From 66-474 sp035606235 (GTDB lineage Bacteria; Pseudomonadota; Gammaproteobacteria; Xanthomonadales; Rhodanobacteraceae), in assembly GCA_035606235.1 (NCBI GenBank), contig DATNFU010000016.1, forward strand, positions 12,135 through 76,134: a stretch of DNA of 64,000 nt, in the 5' to 3' direction. Under the pieces are notes generated by a model that had not been told where the DNA came from, ran no database searches, and worked only from the letters and a program-made list of their open reading frames with translations. Numbering within the stretch: position 1 is the stretch's first letter; every line of letters starts with the position of its first letter. A program made the translations under genes and the position numbers. This document shows, piece by piece, positions 53,670 to 62,322 of this stretch.

Positions 53670-54830
53670 CTATTCGCTTCCGGTCGAAGTTCGTAGCGCC
53701 CTGCCCCGAGTCAAGCTGCCTTCGCCGAAGCGTTCGTTGATGCGATCCTGCACGCCGTCCGCGGCATCGGCGGCGCGCGCGAATAAATCCGGTTGCGCCA
53801 CCGCCTCGAAACCACTCAGGCTCACGCCCAGTAAACGCAACCTGCGCTTGCCTCCCGATTGCCACCAGGACGCTAGCAAATCACGGGCCAGCGCGTGGAT
53901 TTCGGCGGTGGCATCCGAGGGCACCGCCAGGGTCGCCTGCCGGGTATGGGTGACGAACGGCGGCTCGCGCAATTTTAAATGCACTACCCGCCCACGCAAG
54001 CCGGCGCGCCGCACCCGCGCGGTCACGCGCTCGCACAGACGCAGCAGCCAGGTTGCCGCCTGCTGGAAGGTTTCAAGGTCGTGCGCAAAAGTGGTTTCCG
54101 CGCCTATTGATTTCTCGCGTGCGTCCGCTTGCACCGCACGTTCATCCTCGCCACGAGCCAGCGCCTGCAGTGAAGTGACGTCGCGGCCCAACGCCTGGCG
54201 CAAAAGGTCGGAATGTGCGCGGCGCAACTCGCCAATGCGACGGATGCCGACCGCTTCCAGCGCGGCCTGTGCCTGCCGCCCGACCGTCCACAGCCGGCCG
54301 ACCGGCAAGGGGTCGAGTATCGCCTGCACCTGTTCCGGCGCGATTTGCAGCAAGCCATCGGGTTTACCGAGTTCGCTCGCCAGCTTTGCCAGCAGCTTGT
54401 TGTGCGCCATGCCGATGGATGCGCTGAGGCCAGTGCACTGGCGGATTCGCGCCTTCAGGCGCCGCCCGATCGCCTCGACGCCACCGAACAGGCGCAGGCT
54501 TGTGGTGACATCCAAAAACGCTTCATCCAGCGACAGGCCTTCGATCACCGGCGTCACTTCCGCGAATAGCTCGAACACGCTCGTGGAGATTTCGCGGTAA
54601 CGGGCCATGCGCGGCGCCACCCAGATCGCCTGGGGGCAGAGTCGCCGCGCCTGCATGCTCGGCATCGCCGAATGGACGCCGAACGGACGCGCCTCGTAAC
54701 TGGCGGTCAGCACGACGCTGCGCGCGGCAGGATGGCCGACGATCACCGGCAGACCACGCAACTCCGGACGGTCGCGCTGCTCGACCGCGGCGAAAAAGGC
54801 GTCCATGTCCACATGCAGGATTGCGCGCAT
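53670..54830 (-). CDS. dinB: DNA polymerase IV
   Basis: 386-residue Y-family translesion polymerase. HVDMDAFFAAVEQRD at the N-terminus, SLDEAFLDVT catalytic carboxylates, and ASIGMAHNKLLAKLASELGKPDG are diagnostic. Slightly longer than E. coli (351) with a Gly/Arg-rich C-terminus lacking an obvious clamp-binding pentapeptide. The ATG at 54830 begins with MRAILHVDMD; upstream residues are non-conserved. I did not recognise a LexA box upstream. Confidence 0.95.
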   Translation of the reverse strand: MRAILHVDMDAFFAAVEQRDRPELRGLPVIVGHPAARSVVLTASYEARPFGVHSAMPSMQARRLCPQAIWVAPRMARYREISTSVFELFAEVTPVIEGLSLDEAFLDVTTSLRLFGGVEAIGRRLKARIRQCTGLSASIGMAHNKLLAKLASELGKPDGLLQIAPEQVQAILDPLPVGRLWTVGRQAQAALEAVGIRRIGELRRAHSDLLRQALGRDVTSLQALARGEDERAVQADAREKSIGAETTFAHDLETFQQAATWLLRLCERVTARVRRAGLRGRVVHLKLREPPFVTHTRQATLAVPSDATAEIHALARDLLASWWQSGGKRRLRLLGVSLSGFEAVAQPDLFARAADAADGVQDRINERFGEGSLTRGRALRTSTGSE

Positions 54831-55263
54831 GATTGCGATGATAGAGCGTGATCGTGGCCGCGAAGCATGCGCATGAGCACGCGTGTCGGCGCGCAGTTGC
54901 TTCACAGCTTGCGAGGCGAAGCCGGTTGCGGACAAGCGTCCGGCTCCACGTATCTCGGCGGCTGCGGCCTGCCCTGAGCCAGTCGAGGGCACTTTACTTG
55001 CCGCGCGCGGCCTCGTACCCTAGGCTCGTCGAGTGGGGATGGATGCGGGAAGCCGCCCACTCATGCGCGCTTGAAGTCCGCCGCTTGCGCGGCCCGATCA
55101 AGTCCAGGCCTGAGCCGAACGAAGCCCGTCCGGCGGTTGCCTGCGCAGCGGCGGTGGTTTCTACGACGCGCACTTGCTGATTCAGCGATGGAATCCACGG
55201 CACGAGCGCCCGCTTGTGCGGTCATGACGCATGCCGGAATCTTTTTTGTCACATGAGTGCCGG
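54831..55263. other. 433-bp divergent gap dinB / scpA, no gene seen
   Basis: No conserved protein found. It holds the divergent promoters and a GCCCTGAGCCAGTCGAGGGC repeat (54971-54990). Related CTGAGCC words recur around 55110. Confidence 0.5.
54971..54990. repeat. Dispersed motif GCCCTGAGCCAGTCGAGGGC
   Basis: 20-bp partly palindromic element (GCCCT..AGGGC ends). It resembles the GCCCTTCGACAGGCTCAGGGC-type intergenic repeat common in proteobacteria, in inverted orientation. Identification is from memory. Confidence 0.55.
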
Positions 55264-56142
55264 ATGAGCACCCAAGCAGTGCAAGAAGTGCCGCCCGCGA
55301 GCAGCGAGGCGGCCGCCGCCGCACCGCATAGGGCGATGCAAACGCCGCAGCAGCAGGAAATGCCGCTGGCGATGGTGCGCGGCCAGCCGATGTTGCAGAT
55401 GCCGCAGGATCTGTACATCCCACCCGATGCACTGGAAGTGATTCTGGAGGCGTTCGAGGGCCCGCTTGACCTGCTGTTGTATCTGATCCGTCGGCAGAAC
55501 CTGGAAATCCTGGAGATTCCGGTCGCCGAGATCACCCGGCAGTACATGGAATACATCGAGGTGATGCGCGAGTTGCGGTTGGAACTGGCGGCCGAATATC
55601 TCGTGATGGCCGCGATCCTCGCCGAGATCAAATCGCGGCTATTGCTGCCGCGGCCGCCAAGCGAAGAAGGTTCGGAAGAAGACCCGCGAGCGGAACTGGT
55701 GCGGCGCCTGCAGGAGTACGAACGCTTCAAGAAGGCCGCGGAAGACATCGACACGCTGCCGCGCATGGAGCGCGACATCGACGCGGCATTCGCGTTCGTG
55801 CCGGATCGGCAGATCGTGAAGCTGCCGCCGCCGGTGGACATGCGCGAGGTGCTGCTGGCACTGCGCGATGTAATGCGGCGCGCCGAGTTGTTCGGCCATC
55901 ATGCGGTCGAGCGCGAACCGCTGTCGGTGCGCCAGCGCATGGGCGAGGTGCTGCGGAGCCTGGGCGACGGTGCGTTTCACCGCTTCGAGTCGCTGTTCGA
56001 GATTTCCGAAGGCCGGCTCGGCGTGGTGGTGACGTTCCTGTCTTTGCTGGAACTGGCCAAGGATCGCCTGATCGAGATCGTGCAGGAAGCGCCGCTGGCG
56101 GCGATCTATCTGAAAGCACGGGCGACCGAAGCCACCGAGTGA
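55264..56142 (+). CDS. scpA: Segregation and condensation protein A
   Basis: 292 residues, kleisin of the SMC-ScpAB condensin. EAFEGPLDLLLYLIRRQNLEILEIPV (~65-90), AAEYLVMAAILAEIKSRLLLP and a C-terminal winged-helix segment DRLIEIVQEAPLAAIYL are typical. The ATG at 55264 leaves a Gln/Ala-rich N-terminal extension of ~55 residues of lower conservation. Upstream of scpB, separated by a repeat. No smc gene in the window. Confidence 0.95.
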   Translation: MSTQAVQEVPPASSEAAAAAPHRAMQTPQQQEMPLAMVRGQPMLQMPQDLYIPPDALEVILEAFEGPLDLLLYLIRRQNLEILEIPVAEITRQYMEYIEVMRELRLELAAEYLVMAAILAEIKSRLLLPRPPSEEGSEEDPRAELVRRLQEYERFKKAAEDIDTLPRMERDIDAAFAFVPDRQIVKLPPPVDMREVLLALRDVMRRAELFGHHAVEREPLSVRQRMGEVLRSLGDGAFHRFESLFEISEGRLGVVVTFLSLLELAKDRLIEIVQEAPLAAIYLKARATEATE

Positions 56143-56175
56143 TTCGCTTCGTTACGGAAGCGCAAAGCGGAGCAG

Positions 56176-56257
56176 TCCGCAAGAACGCGAAGGGTGCCAA
56201 AAGAGCGGACCTGGAATTGTTCTTCGCTTTTTTTGCGTGTTTGGCGTCCTTCGCGGA
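56176..56257. repeat. Dispersed palindromic repeat, copy B
   Basis: Contains AAGAACGCGAAG (56181-56192) and GCGTCCTTCGCGG (56244-56256), both identical to words in the arms of the copy at 23212-23323, in the same order. It separates scpA from scpB, so these genes are not tightly coupled here. Confidence 0.65.
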
Positions 56258-56311
56258 CAAACAATTTCTTTTCGTGTCATGCAAGCCGTCACGCGTACAA
56301 GTGAGGCATAA

Positions 56312-56983
56312 GTGGAACAAGACAAACTGAAAAACATCGTCGAGGCCGCCCTGCTTGCTGCGCAGCAACCGCTGACGCTGCCGATGCTGGCCGCGCTGTT
56401 CGCCGACGAGGAAGCGGTGAGCCATGCCGACCTCGCGCAAGCGCTGGCGGCATTGCAGAATGATTGCGGAGGCCGCGGCGTGGAACTGGTCGAGGTCGCT
56501 TCCGGCTTCCGTTATCAGGTGCGCGAAGACGTGCACCCGTGGGTGGCGCGGCTGTGGAGCGAGCGCCAGACGCGCTACTCGCGCGCGCTGCTGGAGACGC
56601 TGGCGTTGATCGCCTATCGACAGCCGATCACGCGTGGCGAAATCGAGCAGATCCGTGGCGTATCGGTGGCCTCCAGCATCATGCGCACGCTGGAGGAGCG
56701 CGAGTGGATCCGCGTGGTCGGCTACCGCGACGTGCCCGGCAAACCGGCGCTGTTCGGCACCACCCGCAATTTCCTCGACTACTTCAATCTGAAATCGCTG
56801 GATCAACTACCCACGCTCGCGGAAATCCGCGATCTGGAAGACATCGAGCCGCAACTGACCCTGGTTGCCGGCGTGAATGCCATTGCCGAATTTGACACTC
56901 AAACTGCAACCACCGACATGCAACCTGCCGACGGCAACATCGAAGACATCGAATCGCGCAACGCTGCGGAGAGCAACGCATGA
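56312..56983 (+). CDS. scpB: Segregation and condensation protein B
   Basis: 223 residues, two winged-helix domains. LKNIVEAALLAAQQPLTLPML, ARLWSERQTRYSRALLETLALIAYRQPITRGEIEQIRGV and PGKPALFGTTRNFLDYF are diagnostic. GTG start at 56312 with GTGAGG upstream. The C-terminal ~35 residues are an acidic, low-complexity tail. Overlaps rluB by ATGA. Confidence 0.95.
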   Translation: MEQDKLKNIVEAALLAAQQPLTLPMLAALFADEEAVSHADLAQALAALQNDCGGRGVELVEVASGFRYQVREDVHPWVARLWSERQTRYSRALLETLALIAYRQPITRGEIEQIRGVSVASSIMRTLEEREWIRVVGYRDVPGKPALFGTTRNFLDYFNLKSLDQLPTLAEIRDLEDIEPQLTLVAGVNAIAEFDTQTATTDMQPADGNIEDIESRNAAESNA

Positions 56984-58314
56984 ACGCGCGTGGCCTGCTC
57001 AGTCTGAAGCGCGGTGATGCGCCGAATGGCGCACTGGAAGAACGTCTGCACAAGGTGCTGGCAAACGCGGGACTCGGCTCGCGCCGCATGCTGGAGGAAC
57101 GCATCGCCAACGGCGAAGTGCTGGTCAACAGCGCGCCCGCGCAGACGGGCTCCAGCGTGCATGCGGGCGATCGAGTCGAACTGGATCGCAAACAATTCGT
57201 GGTCGCCACCGACACCCGCGACAACGCCGAGGTGATGCTTTATCACAAGCCGGAAGGCGAACTGACCACGCGCGACGATCCGGAAGGCCGTCCCACCGTA
57301 TTCGAGCATCTGCCCGCGCTGCGCGGCTCACGCTGGATCGCGGTCGGCCGTCTCGACACCAATACCACCGGCCTCCTTCTGCTGACCACCGACGGTGAAC
57401 TCGCCAACGCGCTGATGCACCCCAGCCGCGAGATCGAGCGCGAATACCTGTGCCGCGTGCACGGCGAAGTTCCCGATGAAACCTTGGAACTGCTGAAAGC
57501 CGGCGTGCAACTGGAAGACGGTCCGGCGCGCTTCGATGAAGTCCACATCGTCAATCGCGGCGGCAGCCACAGCTGGTTCCGCGTGGTGCTGCGCGAAGGC
57601 CGCAACCGCGAAGTACGCCGCCTGTGGGATTCGCAAGGCTTTCTGGTGAGCCGCCTGAAACGCATCCGCTACGGCAATGTCGAATTGCCGCGCGGCCTGC
57701 GCCCCGGCCAGCACGAAGCGCTGCCGGCCGATGGAGTGAATGCGCTGCGCGAACTGTCCGGCGCCGGGGCGCCGCAACCGACGCTTACCTTGAAGCCGGT
57801 GCTGCATCAGCGCAGTACCGGGCGCCGCGCGGTCACCGAGGTGCGTCCGACCGAACAAGCGCCCAAGGCCTGGACCGGCGCGCATCACGGCGAGGCTCGC
57901 GAACTCACCGCGTTCGATCGCGTGCGCCCGGACGATTTCGCGCCAGGTCGCGGCAAGCGCCGTCGCGGGCCACCGGGACGCGAAGTCAACGGCAATGTCG
58001 CGCGGCCGGAGCGCACGCAACAACGCAAGTCCAGAGGCGGTAAACGCGGCGTCGCCCCCGGCCAGGAACTGCCTTCGGTACGCACCTGGTTCGCCGGTGA
58101 AACGCGCAATGACGCCGCACGCCCTGCCCGCGGTCGTCCGCAACCGGGTGGCGATGGCCGGCCGCGTACGTCGGGCGGGCCAGGGAAGCCGCGTGTACCC
58201 GGCGGCGGAACCGGTCGACCGCGCGGACCGGGCGGCGCCGGCAACCGCGGCCCCGGTGCGGGTCGTGGACGCGGACCCAACAACGGTGGTGATCGCCGTC
58301 CGCCGCGTGGTTGA
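56980..58314 (+). CDS. rluB: 23S rRNA pseudouridine synthase RluB with long basic tail
   Basis: 444 residues. S4 domain (~20-67; LHKVLANAGLGSRR), catalytic GRLDTNTTGLLLLT (Asp ~124) and RVVLREGRNREVRRLW. RluB makes pseudouridine 2605. E. coli is 291 residues; here the extra ~150 are Gly/Arg/Pro-rich (RGGKRG, GGPGKP, RGPGG) and probably disordered RNA-binding tail. Coupled to scpB. Confidence 0.93.
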   Translation: MNARGLLSLKRGDAPNGALEERLHKVLANAGLGSRRMLEERIANGEVLVNSAPAQTGSSVHAGDRVELDRKQFVVATDTRDNAEVMLYHKPEGELTTRDDPEGRPTVFEHLPALRGSRWIAVGRLDTNTTGLLLLTTDGELANALMHPSREIEREYLCRVHGEVPDETLELLKAGVQLEDGPARFDEVHIVNRGGSHSWFRVVLREGRNREVRRLWDSQGFLVSRLKRIRYGNVELPRGLRPGQHEALPADGVNALRELSGAGAPQPTLTLKPVLHQRSTGRRAVTEVRPTEQAPKAWTGAHHGEARELTAFDRVRPDDFAPGRGKRRRGPPGREVNGNVARPERTQQRKSRGGKRGVAPGQELPSVRTWFAGETRNDAARPARGRPQPGGDGRPRTSGGPGKPRVPGGGTGRPRGPGGAGNRGPGAGRGRGPNNGGDRRPPRG

Positions 58315-58357
58315 TTTGTAGCGCTCTGCGCGGCTACTGCATCGCCGGGGAACACAC

Positions 58358-58717
58358 ATGCCTACCGCAAACGATGTCGTGATCTGGCACAACCCGCGCT
58401 GCACCAAATCGCGTGGAACGTTGCAGCTGCTGCGCGAACGCGGCATCGAGCCGGCGATCGTTGATTACCAAACCACGCCGCCGAGTGCGGCCGAGCTGTC
58501 GCACGCGCTCGATTTGTTGCGGATGCAGCCGCGCGAACTGATGCGCCGTGAAGAGCCCGATTACGCGCGGCTCAATCTGGATGATCCGGGGTTGACACGC
58601 GCACAATTGATCGCGGCAATGATCGCGCACCCCATCCTGATCCAGCGTCCGATCGTAATCGCCAACGGCAAGGCCGCGATCGGCCGGCCGCCGGAAGCGG
58701 TGCTCGACATTTTGTAG
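58358..58717 (+). CDS. arsC: ArsC-family reductase (thioredoxin fold)
   Basis: 119 residues. NPRCTKSRGTLQLL with C15 in the ArsC/Spx HNPRCSKSR loop, RREEPDYA and PILIQRPIVI..GKAAIGRPPEAV. Family reduces arsenate with glutaredoxin; no ars operon is nearby, so a housekeeping YffB-like role is possible. Confidence 0.85.
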   Translation: MPTANDVVIWHNPRCTKSRGTLQLLRERGIEPAIVDYQTTPPSAAELSHALDLLRMQPRELMRREEPDYARLNLDDPGLTRAQLIAAMIAHPILIQRPIVIANGKAAIGRPPEAVLDIL

Positions 58718-58730
58718 GAGCGCGCCTGCA

Positions 58731-59522
58731 TCAGCCCAGCGTAAACGCATCCGCATCCATCCACGCCGGGAAGCGCTCGCGATATGCCTGCAATTCGGCA
58801 GCCAGCAATGTGGTCGTGGTAACCAGTTCCTGATCGCTGTCCTCCGACAAGGGCGTGCCGAGGAAATCCAGCACCGCGCTGCCGCCGGCATATTCATGGC
58901 CATTGCCATCCACGCCGACGCGATTGACGCCCGCGCAATAGCACAGGTTCTCGATTGCACGTGCGCGCAGCAATGTGCTCCAGGCGTACGCGCGCGGCGA
59001 CGGCCAGTTGGCGACATAGAGCAGCAGGTCGTAGTCGAAGCCGCGTTGCGGATCGTGCCGATTGCGCGAGAACACCGGGAAGCGCAGGTCGTAGCAGACC
59101 AGCGGGCAAATCTTCCAGCCGCGCCATTCCACGATCAACCGCTCCCTTCCGGGGGCATAACGCTTGTGCTCGTCGGCGTAACGGAACAGATGCCGCTTGT
59201 CGTAATGCCGCACCGCCCCATCCGGCGTAACGAACAGCAGGCGATTGAACACGTCATCACCCGCGCGCAACTGGACGCTGCCGGTGATCGCCGCATCCAG
59301 TTCCCCCGCCTGCTCGCGCAGCCATGCGAGGGTCGCACCCTCCATGGTTTCCGCTTGCGCGATCGCCTCGTTGGAGAAACCGCTGGTGAAGGTTTCCGGC
59401 AGCACGATCAGATCGGTATGACCGCGCAGCGGCGCCATCAAGTCGCCGTAATAACCACGATTGCCGGCCGGGTCGTGCCAGCGCGTGTTGCCCTGGACGA
59501 GCGATATGTTCAGAGCCTGCAT
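58731..59522 (-). CDS. Omega-amidase (YafV/NIT2-like, nitrilase superfamily)
   Basis: 263 residues with the nitrilase Glu-Lys-Cys triad: E43 in LPETFTSGF, K109 in YDKRHLF and C143 in VCYDLRFP. Omega-amidases hydrolyse 2-oxoglutaramate or 2-oxosuccinamate. Its start overlaps the end of the neighbouring aminotransferase by 13 bp, so the pair likely acts together: KMTB transamination with glutamine then omega-amide removal, pulling methionine salvage forward. Confidence 0.88.
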   Translation of the reverse strand: MQALNISLVQGNTRWHDPAGNRGYYGDLMAPLRGHTDLIVLPETFTSGFSNEAIAQAETMEGATLAWLREQAGELDAAITGSVQLRAGDDVFNRLLFVTPDGAVRHYDKRHLFRYADEHKRYAPGRERLIVEWRGWKICPLVCYDLRFPVFSRNRHDPQRGFDYDLLLYVANWPSPRAYAWSTLLRARAIENLCYCAGVNRVGVDGNGHEYAGGSAVLDFLGTPLSEDSDQELVTTTTLLAAELQAYRERFPAWMDADAFTLG

Positions 59523-60655
59523 AGCCGTTCTGCCGCGGCAACCAAGGTTTCGTCGTTTTTGGCGAAGCAGAATCGCACCAGTCGCGCTTCCGGCGCGGTC
59601 TCGTAAAACGCCGACACCGGAATTGCCGCGACACCCGCTTCACGCACCAGCCATTCGCAAAAATTCAGATCATCGGTATCGCGGATCGCCGAATAATCGG
59701 CAAGCTGGAAATAGCTGCCGTGCACGGGTGTCAGGCGAAAGCGCGAACCGGCCAGCAATTCGCGGAAGCGATCCCGCTTGGCCTGATAAAACGGCGACAA
59801 GTCCGCGACGTGCTGCGGATCGTTCTCCATCACTTCCGCGAACGCCCACTGCGCCGGCTGGAACGTGCAGAAGGTCAGGTACTGGTGCACCTTCCGGAAT
59901 TCGGTCGTCAGCAATTTCGGTGCGACGCAATAGCCGACCTTCCAGCCGGTGCAATGCCAGGTCTTGCCGAACGAACTCACCACCAGGCTGCGTTCGGCCA
60001 ACTCCGGTTTGCGCAATACGCTCATGTGCTCGCGACCGTCGTAGACGATGTGTTCATAGACTTCATCGGACAACACCAGCAGCCCGTGTTGCGTCGCGAT
60101 CTCGGCGAGCGTGTCCAGATCGCTCGGCGCGAACACCGCGCCGGACGGATTGTGCGGCGTGTTGACGATGATCAGCCGCGTCTTTGGCGTGATCTCGTCG
60201 CGTACGCGCTGCCAGTCCACCAGGAAATCCGGCAACCGCAACGGCACGTGCACGCTCTGCGCGCCGGCCAGTGCGATTGCCGGTTCATAGCAGTCGTAGC
60301 ACGGATCGAGCACGATCACTTCGTCACCCGGGTGCACCACCGCGGCGATCGCCGCGAAGATCGCCTCGGTCGCGCCCGAGGTGACGGTGATTTCGGTATC
60401 GGCGCTGACCCGGCGGCCGTAGAGAGCATCGGTCTTCAACGCGATCTGCTCGCGCAATTTCGCAATGCCGCTCATCGGTGCGTACTGGTTGCGGCCTTCG
60501 TTCATCGCGCGCGTCAGCGCGTCGCGCAGGTTCTGCGGCGGTTCGAAATCGGGAAAGCCCTGCCCCAGGTTCACCGCCTTGTGCTCCAGCGCGAGCTGGC
60601 TCATCACCGTGAAAATCGTGGTGCCTACTTTCGGAAGCTTCGTTTCGATTTGCAT
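59510..60655 (-). CDS. Methionine (KMTB-glutamine) aminotransferase, YbdL-like
   Basis: 381-residue fold-type I PLP enzyme. NLGQGFPDFEPP, VTSGATEAIFAAIAA, TPHNPSGAVF and the PLP lysine in SSFGKTWHCTGWKVGY are typical of YbdL/glutamine transaminase K relatives. It probably forms methionine from 4-methylthio-2-oxobutanoate. The ATG at 60655 (MQIETKLPKVGTTIF) matches family N-termini. Coupled to the omega-amidase. Confidence 0.9.
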   Translation of the reverse strand: MQIETKLPKVGTTIFTVMSQLALEHKAVNLGQGFPDFEPPQNLRDALTRAMNEGRNQYAPMSGIAKLREQIALKTDALYGRRVSADTEITVTSGATEAIFAAIAAVVHPGDEVIVLDPCYDCYEPAIALAGAQSVHVPLRLPDFLVDWQRVRDEITPKTRLIIVNTPHNPSGAVFAPSDLDTLAEIATQHGLLVLSDEVYEHIVYDGREHMSVLRKPELAERSLVVSSFGKTWHCTGWKVGYCVAPKLLTTEFRKVHQYLTFCTFQPAQWAFAEVMENDPQHVADLSPFYQAKRDRFRELLAGSRFRLTPVHGSYFQLADYSAIRDTDDLNFCEWLVREAGVAAIPVSAFYETAPEARLVRFCFAKNDETLVAAAERLCRL

Positions 60656-60697
60656 GCACGATTCCTGCGGCAAGAATCGCCGCGATGGTAGCACGCG

Positions 60698-61642
60698 TCA
60701 GTACGCGTCCTGCGCCGCGGCCGGAGACTCGAACGTCTCCACCAGGAAGTCCACCAGCGCACGCACGGCGGGCAGCATGCCGCGCCGGCTGGGATACACG
60801 ATGTGCAGGATGCCTTGCGGCAGACCCCACTCCGGCAATACCTGTTTGAGGCGACCACCGCGCAGTTCCTCAATGCAACTGCTTTCCGGCAACCAGGCGA
60901 TACCGCAACCGGCGAGCGCCGCCTCGATCAGCACACGGAATTCGCCGCTCACCAGCCGCGGCCGCACCTGCACGCGCTGCGCCTTGCAGTTGCCATCGAA
61001 CAGTTCCCAGCTTTGATCGCCTTCATGTTCGAACATGCTGAGCACCGGCAACGCGGCAAGATCTTCCGGCGATTTCGGTTCCCCATGTTCGCGCAGGAAT
61101 TCCGGGCTGGCCACCAACACGACGCGCTTGGCCCCGAAGCTGCGCGCCACCAGTTGCGTGTCGGTATCCAGTTTGTCACGAACGCGCACCGCGACATCGA
61201 AGCCTTCGCCGATCACATCAACCCGGCGGTTGCTGGCGAGCAGATGCAACCGCACGCGCGGATGTCGCTCCAGGAATTTCGGCAGGCGCGGCGCAAGCAG
61301 GCTCTGTGCGAACGAAACCGGGCAACTCATCCGCACTGCGCCGCAGGGCTCGCCGCGCATGCTTTCCAGGTCTTCCAGCGCCGCGCGCGCTTCGCCGACC
61401 ATGCTCTCGACATGGCGATAGAAACGTTCGCCGGCTTCGGTCACCGCGAACCGGCGCGAGGTGCGTTGCAGCAGCCGCACGCCCAGGCGTTCCTCAAGCT
61501 GCGACACGCGTTTGCTCAGCCGCGACTTTGGCATGTTCAGCGCGCGGCCGGCTGCGGAAAAGCCGCCGTGCTCGACCACCGCGGCGAACAGGTACAGATC
61601 GTTGAGGTCCGGCACGGGAATCGAGGCCACGACGTTCTCCAC
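60698..61642 (-). CDS. LysR-family transcriptional regulator
   Basis: 314 residues: winged HTH (DLYLFAAVVEHGGFSAAGRAL..., ~13-70) and a periplasmic-binding-like effector domain. Divergent from azoR across 95 bp, the classical LysR arrangement, so it probably controls azoR. GTG start at 61642. Ligand unknown. Confidence 0.9.
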   Translation of the reverse strand: MENVVASIPVPDLNDLYLFAAVVEHGGFSAAGRALNMPKSRLSKRVSQLEERLGVRLLQRTSRRFAVTEAGERFYRHVESMVGEARAALEDLESMRGEPCGAVRMSCPVSFAQSLLAPRLPKFLERHPRVRLHLLASNRRVDVIGEGFDVAVRVRDKLDTDTQLVARSFGAKRVVLVASPEFLREHGEPKSPEDLAALPVLSMFEHEGDQSWELFDGNCKAQRVQVRPRLVSGEFRVLIEAALAGCGIAWLPESSCIEELRGGRLKQVLPEWGLPQGILHIVYPSRRGMLPAVRALVDFLVETFESPAAAQDAY

Positions 61643-61737
61643 TGTGAACGATGCGTTCGAGCCGCGCCATCTTATCGAAACACGGCTGCGTACCTATTGT
61701 GTTGTACAGCCAATCGAGGCCGGTACAAGGAGCTGCC

Positions 61738-62319
61738 ATGAACCTGCTGCATATTGATTCCAGCGTGCTGGGCGAGAACTCCGCTTCGCGCGCACTGGGC
61801 GCCGCCGTGGTCGCGCGCCTTCGCGCCGAGCATCCCGGTTTGCAAGTCGCTTACCGCGATCTTGCCGCTCAAAGCCTGCCGCACTTCACGCCGATGCTGG
61901 CGACAAGCGATCCCTGCGCGCGTCGCAACGCGGAGGTGCTGGACGAGTTCCTCACCGCCGACGTGGTGGTGGTCGGCGCGCCAATGTACAACTTCAGCAT
62001 CCCGAGCCAGCTGAAGGCGTGGATCGATCGCATCCTGATCGCCGGCAAGACATTCCGCTACGGCGCGAACGGGCCGGAAGGCCTGGCCGGCAGCAAGCGC
62101 GTGATCGTTGCTTCCTCGCGCGGCGGCGTGTACAGCGAAGGCGCCGCGAAAGCCGCGGACTTCCAGGAAACCTACCTGTGCCATGTGTTCGGCTTCATCG
62201 GCCTCACGAACGTGGAATTCGTGCGCGCCGAAGGCCTGAACCTCGGTGCCGAACAGCGCGAGGCATCGCTGCGTCGCGCACTGGCTCAGATCGAATCCGG
62301 CGTACGTGAAGCTGCGTGA
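61738..62319 (+). CDS. azoR: FMN-dependent NADH-azoreductase
   Basis: 193 residues, flavodoxin-like. MNLLHIDSSVLGENSASRALG, APMYNFSIPSQLKAWIDRI and SSRGGVYSE FMN contacts. Reduces quinones and azo compounds by two electrons; thiol/quinone stress defence. Regulated probably by the divergent LysR gene. Confidence 0.94.
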   Translation: MNLLHIDSSVLGENSASRALGAAVVARLRAEHPGLQVAYRDLAAQSLPHFTPMLATSDPCARRNAEVLDEFLTADVVVVGAPMYNFSIPSQLKAWIDRILIAGKTFRYGANGPEGLAGSKRVIVASSRGGVYSEGAAKAADFQETYLCHVFGFIGLTNVEFVRAEGLNLGAEQREASLRRALAQIESGVREAA

Positions 62320-62322
62320 TGT

